A DNA stretch of 64,000 bases from Nocardia colli. GTDB lineage: Bacteria; Actinomycetota; Actinomycetes; Mycobacteriales; Mycobacteriaceae. Positions 26,575 through 34,667 of the stretch are shown here, in pieces. The notes beneath the pieces are model-generated. The model saw only the letters and a list, made by a program, of their open reading frames with translations. It was not told where the DNA came from and made no database searches. Both the position numbers and the translations under genes were made by a program. Every line of letters starts with the position of its first letter. The stretch's first letter is position 1. The stretch lies in NCBI RefSeq assembly GCF_008704205.1, contig NZ_VXLC01000001.1, positions 620,001-684,000 on the forward strand, written 5' to 3'.

Positions 26575-27694
26575 TGCTCATCCGTTCCCATAGTCGGATG
26601 TAGCCGTTGTGCACGCGCAGCGCGGCCCGGCGGGCGGTGGGTGGCATGTCGCTGGAGACCACGGCGCGCCAGCGGGCGGCGCGGGCCATCGCGTCGTCGG
26701 CGTCGGCCGGCGCGGGGGCCGGGTAGCCGGCCGCGAGATGCGCGACGGCGGGATGCGCCAGCCCCGCGCACAACCCGAGCCAGCGAGCGTCGTCGCCGAA
26801 TAGATAGGCCTCCAAGTTATCTCGGGCCGTACTACCCTCCTCCGGAACCGCGCGCGCCGCGAGCCGGGTGAGCTCGTCGAGGAGTTCGCCGCCGCGCAAC
26901 GCGGAGACCTGCTCGTAGCGGCGATGCAGCAGCTGATGCAACGCGTCGATTCCGCTGGCGGCGTGCAGGATTTGCAGCAACGTCTGCGGGGCGAGCTCCG
27001 GGTCGTGGGCGAGCGCGGCCAGCGCGCAGGTCACGCCGTACAGGTCCCAGCGCTGCAACAGCTGTTCACGACCGGCCAGGTCCGGGCCGGGGCCGACGAA
27101 CAGATCCGGCGAAAGCATCAGCGCGGCATCGGTATTCGCGGCCAGCCTGCGCAACGAGGCGAGATCCGCGTCGGTCAGCGCGCCCGCACGGGTGCGCATG
27201 GCCAGCGAGGCGACCACCGGAAGCACGGCGGTGCCGACCTCCCGGCCGTACTGGTCGGCGGCGGCGACCGCGTCGGCCCAGCGCGCGCCGATCGCGTCGG
27301 CCTTGTTCAACACCACGATGGTGCGCTCCGGCGGCAGCGTGGCGAGCACCCGGCGATCGGCGGGCGAGGGCGCGGCGGACAGCACGTAGATGACGATGTC
27401 CGCGTCGAACTCCGGATCGGGCATGTCCGGCTCGTCGACCGGACCGGTCTCCACCGCCGACATCAGCGCGAGCGCCTGCGACACCGTCGTGCGCCCCGCG
27501 TGCGCGCGGCCCATCACCTGGATCCGTGGCGGCGTGCGCCAAGCGCTGACGGCATTACCCGCGGCATAGCCGATCTGCTTGTCCCGCCCCGTCCCGAACC
27601 GCAGGTCGGCGAGCAGCCGGTCGAGCTGGTCGTGTTCGCGCGCGGGGACCCCGCGTTCGCGCAGCGGCCCGTCGGACTCGGTGGCTGTCGGCAT
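26561..27694 (-). CDS. Degenerate dynamin-like GTPase (Rv0209-like)
   Basis: 377 residues. The G1 loop reads GRAHAGRTT (62-70) with Arg in place of the invariant P-loop Lys; the DxxG switch is DEPD; the G4 motif NKAD (130-133) is intact and follows a normal hydrophobic strand (TIVVLN). The remainder is helical. This pattern suggests a GTPase fold that may bind nucleotide weakly or not hydrolyse it. ATG 27694 follows GGGGG. It is the first gene of an overlapping pair with the 528-residue partner, between trmB/mmpL3 on one side and pckA on the other, as I recall for Rv0209 and Rv0210. Confidence 0.7.
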   Translation of the reverse strand: MPTATESDGPLRERGVPAREHDQLDRLLADLRFGTGRDKQIGYAAGNAVSAWRTPPRIQVMGRAHAGRTTVSQALALMSAVETGPVDEPDMPDPEFDADIVIYVLSAAPSPADRRVLATLPPERTIVVLNKADAIGARWADAVAAADQYGREVGTAVLPVVASLAMRTRAGALTDADLASLRRLAANTDAALMLSPDLFVGPGPDLAGREQLLQRWDLYGVTCALAALAHDPELAPQTLLQILHAASGIDALHQLLHRRYEQVSALRGGELLDELTRLAARAVPEEGSTARDNLEAYLFGDDARWLGLCAGLAHPAVAHLAAGYPAPAPADADDAMARAARWRAVVSSDMPPTARRAALRVHNGYIRLWERMSSAGL

Positions 27695-27756
27695 GTTGCA
27701 CCCCCTTTACGGTGCGCAATTCTTGCAGAAGACGCGCCGCGGGAGGTGGCGACCGG

Positions 27757-28539
27757 TCAGGTACCGCTGAAGTATTTGTTGACCGTGCGCACGGCCCAGT
27801 TCGGCGCGTACTTGGCGGCGGCCGCCAGCGCCTTCGCCTGGGCGCCGATCTCGTAGTGCACCCGCGGCAGCCGGCCACGCTTGCGCGTCGCGTCCCAGAT
27901 GCCCGCGGCGACGTCCTCGGCGGTGAGCCGCACGCCGAGCGACTTGGTCGTCCCGGTCTGCACGCCGTCGACCATCGCGGTGTCGACGAACAGCGGCCAG
28001 ATGGCGATCACCCGGATGTCGTGCTGTTCCCATTCGAGATCCAGTGCCTCCGTGAGGCTTTTGACCGCGGCCTTGCTCGCGCCGTAGCTGGCGAGCTCGG
28101 GCTGGCCGTAGATCGCCGAGGCCGAGCACAGGTTCACCACCTGGGCGCCGGGGGTGTCGCGCAGATAGCTGAACGCGGCGTGCGTGCCGGTGAGCACGCC
28201 GCCCAGGTTGACGTCGATGATCGCCTGATGCGCGGGCAGCGTGATGGCTTCGAACGGGCCGGCACGCAGGATGCCCGCGTTGTTGATCAGGATGTCCAGC
28301 CGCCCGGCCGCGGCGTGGAACTCGGCGAGCCGCTCCGCCCACTGGGTGGCGTTGGTCACATCGAGGACAGCGGTGTGCACGCTGCCACCCGCGCCGGTGA
28401 TCTCGGCCGCGAGCCTGGTCAGCCCGACTTCGTCGATGTCGAAGGCGCCGACGTGGTAGCCCTGCGCAGCGAAAAGCAGGGCCGTCGCCTGGCCGATTCC
28501 GGCCGCGGCACCGGTGATGAACACTGACGGTCTGCCCAT
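27757..28539 (-). CDS. Short-chain dehydrogenase/reductase (SDR)
   Basis: Classical SDR of 260 residues using NAD(P). TGAAAGIG is the coenzyme glycine motif (about 10-17), followed by LDVTN, NNAG (about 86-89), the catalytic Ser in NLCSAS and YGASK with Tyr and Lys of the triad. An acidic residue after the second strand (FDID) suggests NAD rather than NADP preference. Substrate unknown. It is separated from the dynamin-like pair by 62 bp on the same strand and is divergent from the lipase gene; co-transcription with the pair is possible. Confidence 0.9.
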   Translation of the reverse strand: MGRPSVFITGAAAGIGQATALLFAAQGYHVGAFDIDEVGLTRLAAEITGAGGSVHTAVLDVTNATQWAERLAEFHAAAGRLDILINNAGILRAGPFEAITLPAHQAIIDVNLGGVLTGTHAAFSYLRDTPGAQVVNLCSASAIYGQPELASYGASKAAVKSLTEALDLEWEQHDIRVIAIWPLFVDTAMVDGVQTGTTKSLGVRLTAEDVAAGIWDATRKRGRLPRVHYEIGAQAKALAAAAKYAPNWAVRTVNKYFSGT

Positions 28540-28691
28540 ACCGCGCAGTCTAGTGCGGCGGAGGCGGATCGAGCGGGCTTCCCAGACCCGCTACCGGTCA
28601 TTTACCCTGCATTCAAGTGGTCGGCGCCATAGTTGGTGCGCAACTTTGCTTTTCGAATACGGCAACCGACCTCATTGATGAGGAGGTCGCG

Positions 28692-30035
28692 ATGACTGCT
28701 GATGTCATCGGCACTGCCGATACGGAGCCCGTCCTAGCCGACGGGAAACCGCTGCTGCCGAGTAACGACCCGTTCCATCGCCCGCCCAAGGGGTTCGCGG
28801 CCAAGCCGCCCGGCACCATCCTGCGCAGCCGCAAGATCGAGCTCGCATTGTTCGGCGTTGTGCCGCAGCAGGTCTCGGCCTGGCAGCTGCTCTACCGCAG
28901 CTGCGACATGCACGGGACGCCGGAGGCGGCGATCACCACGGTGCTGCTGCCGGCGGACGCCGACCCGCGAGAAGACCGGCCGCTGTTGGCCTTTCAGACC
29001 GCGATGGACGCGGTCACCGAGAAATGCTCTCCTTCTTATGCTTTGCGCTACGGCGCCCGCGCGCTCGGCTCGGTCACCCAGTTCGAGTGGCTGCTCGTCG
29101 CGAACGCGCTGCGCCGCGGCTGGGCGGTGAGCATCGCCGATCACGAGGGCCCGCGCGGAAACTTCGGTGCGCCACGCGAACCCGGCTATCGCGCGCTCGA
29201 CGGCGTGCGGGCGGCGCAGCGGTTCACCCCGCTCGGCCTCGGCCCGCACACCCGGGTGGCGGTGTGGGGTTACTCCGGCGGCGGCATGGCCAGCGCCTGG
29301 ATGGTCGAGATGGCGCCGGCCTACGCGCCGGAACTCGACATCGTGGGCGCGGTGCTCGGCGCCCCGGTCGGTGATCCCGGCCAGGTCTTCGCCCGATTGA
29401 ACGGCACCAGCTACGCGGGCCTGCCCGCCATCGTGATCGCGGCGCTGCGCCGGCTCTACCCGGTGCTCGGCGCGATGCTGCAGAACGAACTCACCCTGGA
29501 CGGCCGCCGATTCGTCGCCAGGGCGGAGACCGCGACGCCGTTCGGCGCCATCTTCGGCCTGGCCGGCAAGCGGATGGACGACTTCCTGAGCCGCCCGCTC
29601 GACGAGGTGATCGCGACGCCGGAATTCCAGGCCATGTTCGACGATCTGCGCCTCGGCAATTCGACGCCGGCCTGCCCGCTGCTGGTGGTGCAGCCGATTC
29701 ACGACCAGGTCATCCACCTGGACGGCATCGACGGACAGGTCGAGCGCTACCGCCGCGGCGGCGCGCACGTGACCTATGTGCGCGACCGGCTGAGCGAGCA
29801 TTTCTCGCTGCTGCCGCTGGCCACCCCGATCAGCCTGGAGTGGCTGGCGGACCGGCTGGCCGGGCAACCGGTGAGCGATGCGGGCGACCGCACCGTGTGG
29901 TCCGTCGCCGCGTCGCTGACCGGCGCCCGCGGCCTCTACGAGATGATGGTGACCGCGGCCAAGGTGGCGCTCGGCCGCCCGCTCCGGCAGGAGAGCGCGC
30001 CGGTGGCCAGGATCGACCGCGCACGCGCCGCCTGA
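28692..30035 (+). CDS. Secretory-lipase-family (LIP) alpha/beta hydrolase
   Basis: 447-residue lipase-family protein. The nucleophile elbow GYSGGG lies at about 195, and likely Asp and His partners are in VQPIHDQVIH and LSEHFSLL near residues 340-375. Members hydrolyse triacylglycerol or similar esters. No export signal is visible with this start, so it may be cytoplasmic or use another route; in many actinomycete relatives a signal is present. ATG 28692 has AGGAGG at 28681-28686. It is followed eight bases later by a possible upstream start of trmB. Confidence 0.85.
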   Translation: MTADVIGTADTEPVLADGKPLLPSNDPFHRPPKGFAAKPPGTILRSRKIELALFGVVPQQVSAWQLLYRSCDMHGTPEAAITTVLLPADADPREDRPLLAFQTAMDAVTEKCSPSYALRYGARALGSVTQFEWLLVANALRRGWAVSIADHEGPRGNFGAPREPGYRALDGVRAAQRFTPLGLGPHTRVAVWGYSGGGMASAWMVEMAPAYAPELDIVGAVLGAPVGDPGQVFARLNGTSYAGLPAIVIAALRRLYPVLGAMLQNELTLDGRRFVARAETATPFGAIFGLAGKRMDDFLSRPLDEVIATPEFQAMFDDLRLGNSTPACPLLVVQPIHDQVIHLDGIDGQVERYRRGGAHVTYVRDRLSEHFSLLPLATPISLEWLADRLAGQPVSDAGDRTVWSVAASLTGARGLYEMMVTAAKVALGRPLRQESAPVARIDRARAA

Positions 30036-30093
30036 CCTCCCGTTGGACGGCAAGCAACAGTCGATTGCCGCACCACTGCGCCGATGCTGGACA

Positions 30094-30906
30094 ATGGACG
30101 CCGTGAACGACGCCGCGAACAATACTGCCGAGTCAGTTCCGGGCCCGCCGTCCACAGGTTCGGCCCGGACCGAGCGTGAGCCCCGGAACAAAACCGGCTC
30201 TCGCCTCTACCCACGTGTAACCAGCTTCCGGTCGCGCCGGGGAGCGCTGACCGCGACCCAGCAGCAATCGTGGGCCCGGATGTGGCCGGTGATCGGCCGC
30301 GAGGTCGCCGACGAACCGCTGGACGCCGCCGCCTGGTTCGGCCGGGAAGCTCCCCTGGTCGTCGAAATCGGCTGTGGCACCGGCACAGCCACCGCCGCGA
30401 TGGCACAGGCCGAACCGCACCTGAACCTGATCGGCATCGAGGTGTACCGGCCCGGCCTCGCCCAGCTGGTGCAGCGCATCGAGCGCGAGCAGATCGACAA
30501 CATTCGGCTGCTGCGCGGCGACGCCGTCGACGTGCTGGAAAATATGGTTGCTGCCGAATCGCTGACCGGTGTCCGCGTCTTCTTTCCGGATCCGTGGCCG
30601 AAGGCGCGACATCACAAACGACGCCTGTTGCAGCCCGCGACTTTTGCGTTGATCGCCAATCGACTAAAACCGGGCGGTGTGTTGCATGTCGCGACGGACC
30701 ACGCGGACTACGCGGAACACATTGCCGCGGTAGGCGCGGAAGAACCGCTGCTCAAAGGCCTGAATGAGGCCGCGGGCGGGGTCAGTGCGGACCATCGGGA
30801 CAGCGCTCCGATCGGTTTCGAAAGGCCCGTCACGAAATTCGAAGGTAAGGCACATCGTGCCGGTAGCGCCATTACTGAGCTCATATGGGGGAAGATCGAA
30901 TTATGA
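30094..30906 (+). CDS. trmB: tRNA (guanine-N7-)-methyltransferase
   Basis: Forms m7G46 in tRNA using S-adenosylmethionine. The SAM loop is VVEIGCGTGTATAAMA, and the family-defining block is FFPDPWPKARHHKRRL, followed by HVATDHADYAEH. The N-terminal 40 residues are variable. Start is uncertain: ATG 30094 is given, but GACAAT at 30090-30095 sits seven bases before GTG 30103, which would make the leaderless start the shorter form. The stop overlaps the next gene (ATGA). Order trmB-NYN-mmpL3 matches Rv0208c-Rv0206c. Confidence 0.93.
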   Translation: MDAVNDAANNTAESVPGPPSTGSARTEREPRNKTGSRLYPRVTSFRSRRGALTATQQQSWARMWPVIGREVADEPLDAAAWFGREAPLVVEIGCGTGTATAAMAQAEPHLNLIGIEVYRPGLAQLVQRIEREQIDNIRLLRGDAVDVLENMVAAESLTGVRVFFPDPWPKARHHKRRLLQPATFALIANRLKPGGVLHVATDHADYAEHIAAVGAEEPLLKGLNEAAGGVSADHRDSAPIGFERPVTKFEGKAHRAGSAITELIWGKIEL

Positions 30907-31631
30907 GTGTCAGTGAGATGGCCCACGAGGTGGTCGATGTTGCCGGGGAGGTGCAGGGAACCGGAGCCGAAGGTCTGGGTGGCGCGACGCCGGACGTGCG
31001 CCGGGTCCTGCTGGTGTGGGACGCCCCGAACCTCGACATGGGCCTCGGGGCCATTCTCGGCGGTCGGCCGACGGCGGCCTACCGGCCCCGGTTCGACGCG
31101 CTCGGCCGCTGGCTGCTGGCCCGCACGGCCGAGCTGTCGGTCGGCAGCGTGCACCGGGTCGAACCGGAAGCGACCGTGTTCACCAACATCGCGCCCGGCA
31201 CGGCCGACGTGGTGCGGCCATGGGTCGAGGCGCTGCGCAACGTCGGCTACGCGGTGTTCGCGAAGCCGAAGATCGACGAGGATTCCGACGTCGACGCGGA
31301 CATGCTCGCGCACATCGAACTGCGCAGCCGCGGCGCCGGACTGGCCGGCATCATGGTCGCCTCGGCCGACGGCCAGGCGTTCCGTGAGCCGCTGGAGGAA
31401 CTTGCCGCCAGCGGAATCCCTTGTCAGGTACTCGGCTTCCGCGAGCACGCGAGTTGGGCCGTCACATCCGATACCCTCGAGTTCATCGATCTCGAGGACA
31501 TCCCGGGCGTATTCCGTGAACCGCTGCCCAGGGTCAGCCTCGACTCGCTGCCCGACGAGGGCGCCTGGCTGCAGCCGTTCCGGCCGCTCACGGCGCTGCT
31601 CACCTCTCGCCCAGCGCAAGGAGTCGCTTAA
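30903..31631 (+). CDS. NYN-domain protein (Rv0207c-like, putative ribonuclease)
   Basis: 242-residue protein with a NYN (PIN-like) fold in its first 190 residues. VLLVWDAPNLDMGLG gives the first two acidic residues, and LAGIMVASADGQAF the later DG pair; these acidic sites fit a metal-dependent RNase. The ATGA overlap with trmB means translational coupling to a tRNA modification enzyme, and mmpL3 starts directly after its stop, so three unrelated activities share one message. The RNA target is not known to me. Confidence 0.85.
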   Translation: MSVSEMAHEVVDVAGEVQGTGAEGLGGATPDVRRVLLVWDAPNLDMGLGAILGGRPTAAYRPRFDALGRWLLARTAELSVGSVHRVEPEATVFTNIAPGTADVVRPWVEALRNVGYAVFAKPKIDEDSDVDADMLAHIELRSRGAGLAGIMVASADGQAFREPLEELAASGIPCQVLGFREHASWAVTSDTLEFIDLEDIPGVFREPLPRVSLDSLPDEGAWLQPFRPLTALLTSRPAQGVA

Positions 31632-34600
31632 GTGTTCACACGCTGGGGCGATCTGGTCTACAAGCTGCGCTTCGGCGTCATCGGCATCGTGGCGGCCGCG
31701 CTCTTAGCGCTGGGCGGGTACGGCCTCGGTTTGGGAGACCACCTCAGCTCCAGCGGGTGGGACGATCCGACGTCGGAGTCCTCGCGGGGCGCGCAGATCG
31801 CCGACGGCGCCTTCGGGCGCGACCACAACAGCGACGTCATCGTGCTGTACACCGCGCCGGACGGTAAGACGATCGATGATCCGGATTTCCGGGACAAGGT
31901 CGTCGGCAGCCTGAACCGGCTGCCGCGCGAGTACCCGGAGATCTCCCAGGTCAACGGCGCCTACTGGAAGACCGAAACCGGCCAGGCGGTGCCGCAGACG
32001 TTCGGCTCCAAGGACAAGAAGTACACGTTCGCCTCGATTGCCATCAAGGGCAACAACGACACCGAGATGCTGAACAACTTCCGGAAAGTGAAGGACGTCT
32101 TCACCATTCCGGGAGTGGACGTGCAGGTCGCCGGCCTGCAAGCGGTGGCGGGCACGCTGAACGACACCATGGCCGAGGATCAGCACCGGATGGAGATCCT
32201 GGCCATCCCCGCGGTCGCGGTGTTGCTGTTCTTCATCTTCGGCGGCCTGGTCGCGGCCGGGCTGCCGCTGATCGTCGGCGGTCTCACGGTGATCGGCGCC
32301 CAGGGCATCGTGCTGTTCATCACCCGATTCACCGAGGTGAATTCGTTCGTCGCGCCGGTGGTCTCGATGATCGGCCTCGGTCTGGCGATCGACTACGGCC
32401 TGTTCATCGTGAGCAGATTCCGGGAGGAGCTCGCCGAGGGGTACAGCACCCCCGCCGCGGTGCGCCGATCGGTGATGACCGCGGGCCGCACCGTCGTGTT
32501 CTCCGCGACCATGATCATCGCCAGCCTCGGCGGCATGCTGCTGTTCCCGCAGGGCTTCCTGAAATCGATCGCCTACGGGTCCATCGCCACCGTCTCGCTG
32601 GCGGCGCTCACCTCGATCACCATCCTGCCCGCGATGCTCGGCGTGCTCGGTCCGCGCGTGGACATGTTCGGGTTCAAGCGATTCCGCAAGACCAAGACCG
32701 CCGACGAGGTGGAGAACGGGTTCTGGGGCAAGTCCACCCGCTGGGTGATGCAGCATCCGCTCAAGATCGCGATCCCGATCTGCATCCTGTTGCTGCTGTT
32801 GATCATTCCGGTGAAGAACCTGGCGTTCGGCGGCATCAACGAGCGCTATCTGCCGCCGGACAACTCGACCCGGCTCGCGCAGGCGAAGTTCGACTCGATC
32901 TTCCCGCTGCGCAAATCCGATCCGATCCAGCTGGTGTTCGTCTCGGACAGCAGCACCGACGTCGGCAAGGCGTGGGCCGAGGCCAAGCAGGCGCCCGGTC
33001 TCAACGGCACCTTCGACGTGCCGTCCCGCTCCAACACGAACAACCAGGTCTATCGCACCAGCGCGACCCTCGCCGACTCCGAGGACGCCGATCCGACCAT
33101 CGAGTATCTGCGCTCGATCGACGTGCCCGACGGCGTGACCATGTACGTCGGCGGGCAGCCGGTGATCCAGAAGGACAGCATCGACGCGCTGCTGCACCGG
33201 ATGCCGTTGATGATCGGGCTCGTCCTGCTGGTCACCACGCTGCTGATGTTCCTGACCTTCGGCTCGCTGGTGCTGCCGATCAAGGCCGCGCTGATGAGCG
33301 CGCTCGGATTGGGTTCCACGCTCGGCATTTTGACCTGGATCTTCGTCGACGGGCACGGGGCCGGGCTGCTGAACTTCACCCCGCAGCCGATCATGTCGCC
33401 GGTGCTGGTGCTGATCATCGCGGTGATCTACGGCCTGTCCACCGACTACGAGGTCTTCCTGCTGTCCCGCATGGTGGAGGCGCGCACCCAGGGCGCCTCG
33501 ACCACCGAGGCGGTCCGCATCGGCACCGCGCAGACCGGCCGGATCATCACCGCGGCCGCGCTCATCCTGCTCGTGGTCACCGGCGCGTTCGCGTTCTCGG
33601 ATCTGGTGATGATGCAGTACCTGGCGTACGGCATGATCGCCGCGCTGTTCATCGACGCCACCATCCTGCGCATGCTGCTGGTGCCGGCGACGATGAAGCT
33701 GCTCGGCGACGACTGCTGGTGGGCGCCCGCCTGGATGAAGAAGATCCAGCAGAAGATCGGGCTCGGCGAGCCGATCCTGGACGACGAACGCCCCGGCGGC
33801 GGCGAGGTGGTCGACCTGGTCAAGACCACGCCGATCACCGACCCGGTCACCATGCAGATCCCCGCCATCGACAACGGCAATCGGCCGCGCAAGCCGCGCC
33901 GCCCGCGCACGGTGGAGGAGATCGAGGCCGAGGCGCCGACCAAGCATCTCAACAAGGTGCCGCCCGCCGCGCCCAAGCCGCCCGGGACGCAGGCGCCCGC
34001 GCCGCTCGATCCGACACGGCAGCGGCCGACGCCGCCGTCGGGTTTCGGATCGGAGCTCAACCTGCCGCGACCGAACGGGCCCTCGGGCACCGGGATTCCG
34101 AATGCGCAACCGCCCGTGGTCTTCCCGGCGACCCCACATGATCCCACCGGGCCGCGGCCTACCCCGCCCTCGCTGCCGTTCGACATCGGTACCGCGCGGC
34201 CCGAACCGGGATCGTCGTTCTCGGCGTTCGAGTCCCCCGCGGCAAGCTCTTTCGAGCCGCCCGCGCCGCCGGCCTTCGAACCGCCCGCGGCTCCGGCACC
34301 TCGACCGGCTCCGTCCGCAGGCACCCGGCGACCCGAGGCCAAGTTCGAGCCGACCCAGCCGACCCCGGCGCTGGCCCCGTTGGACCCGCCCGCGTACACC
34401 GAATTCATCGCGCCGCGACAAGATGTTCCGCCCCCGGCGGAACGACCCACGCACCACGCCGCCGCCCCGGAACCGGCTCCCGCGGAACCGGCCGACACCG
34501 ATCCCGGCGACCCGAACCGCAACAGCATCGAAGACTGGATGGCCGGACTCCGCTCGTCCCGTCGTCCCGGCAAGCCGGACGAGGGCAGGCACTCGAGTGG

Positions 34601-34655
34601 AGACGGCCGCACCGTCAGCGTCAACGAACTGCTCCGGCGGCGCGACCGGGAGTAG
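31632..34655 (+). CDS. mmpL3: MmpL3-type mycolate flippase (RND family)
   Basis: Transports trehalose monomycolate across the inner membrane for outer-membrane building; target of several anti-mycobacterial drugs. 1007 residues: helix 1 at 13-33, a periplasmic porter domain (about 35-185), helices 2-6, a second porter domain, helices 7-12. The proton-relay Asp-Tyr pairs are present: D254-Y255 in GLAIDYG and D605-Y606 in GLSTDYE. The last 300 residues form a cytoplasmic tail rich in Pro, Glu and Ala ending with IEDWMAGLRSSRR and VNELLRRRDRE, longer than I recall for M. tuberculosis (944 residues in total). GTG 31632 starts immediately after the NYN stop. Confidence 0.96.
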   Translation: MFTRWGDLVYKLRFGVIGIVAAALLALGGYGLGLGDHLSSSGWDDPTSESSRGAQIADGAFGRDHNSDVIVLYTAPDGKTIDDPDFRDKVVGSLNRLPREYPEISQVNGAYWKTETGQAVPQTFGSKDKKYTFASIAIKGNNDTEMLNNFRKVKDVFTIPGVDVQVAGLQAVAGTLNDTMAEDQHRMEILAIPAVAVLLFFIFGGLVAAGLPLIVGGLTVIGAQGIVLFITRFTEVNSFVAPVVSMIGLGLAIDYGLFIVSRFREELAEGYSTPAAVRRSVMTAGRTVVFSATMIIASLGGMLLFPQGFLKSIAYGSIATVSLAALTSITILPAMLGVLGPRVDMFGFKRFRKTKTADEVENGFWGKSTRWVMQHPLKIAIPICILLLLLIIPVKNLAFGGINERYLPPDNSTRLAQAKFDSIFPLRKSDPIQLVFVSDSSTDVGKAWAEAKQAPGLNGTFDVPSRSNTNNQVYRTSATLADSEDADPTIEYLRSIDVPDGVTMYVGGQPVIQKDSIDALLHRMPLMIGLVLLVTTLLMFLTFGSLVLPIKAALMSALGLGSTLGILTWIFVDGHGAGLLNFTPQPIMSPVLVLIIAVIYGLSTDYEVFLLSRMVEARTQGASTTEAVRIGTAQTGRIITAAALILLVVTGAFAFSDLVMMQYLAYGMIAALFIDATILRMLLVPATMKLLGDDCWWAPAWMKKIQQKIGLGEPILDDERPGGGEVVDLVKTTPITDPVTMQIPAIDNGNRPRKPRRPRTVEEIEAEAPTKHLNKVPPAAPKPPGTQAPAPLDPTRQRPTPPSGFGSELNLPRPNGPSGTGIPNAQPPVVFPATPHDPTGPRPTPPSLPFDIGTARPEPGSSFSAFESPAASSFEPPAPPAFEPPAAPAPRPAPSAGTRRPEAKFEPTQPTPALAPLDPPAYTEFIAPRQDVPPPAERPTHHAAAPEPAPAEPADTDPGDPNRNSIEDWMAGLRSSRRPGKPDEGRHSSGDGRTVSVNELLRRRDRE

Positions 34656-34667
34656 TCCGGCGGCGGG

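Noticed and set aside
31704..34592. Very long open frame opposite mmpL3 (962 codons)
   Set aside because: Arg/His/Asp/Gly-rich translation without family sequence, produced by the high third-position GC of mmpL3 read on the other strand.
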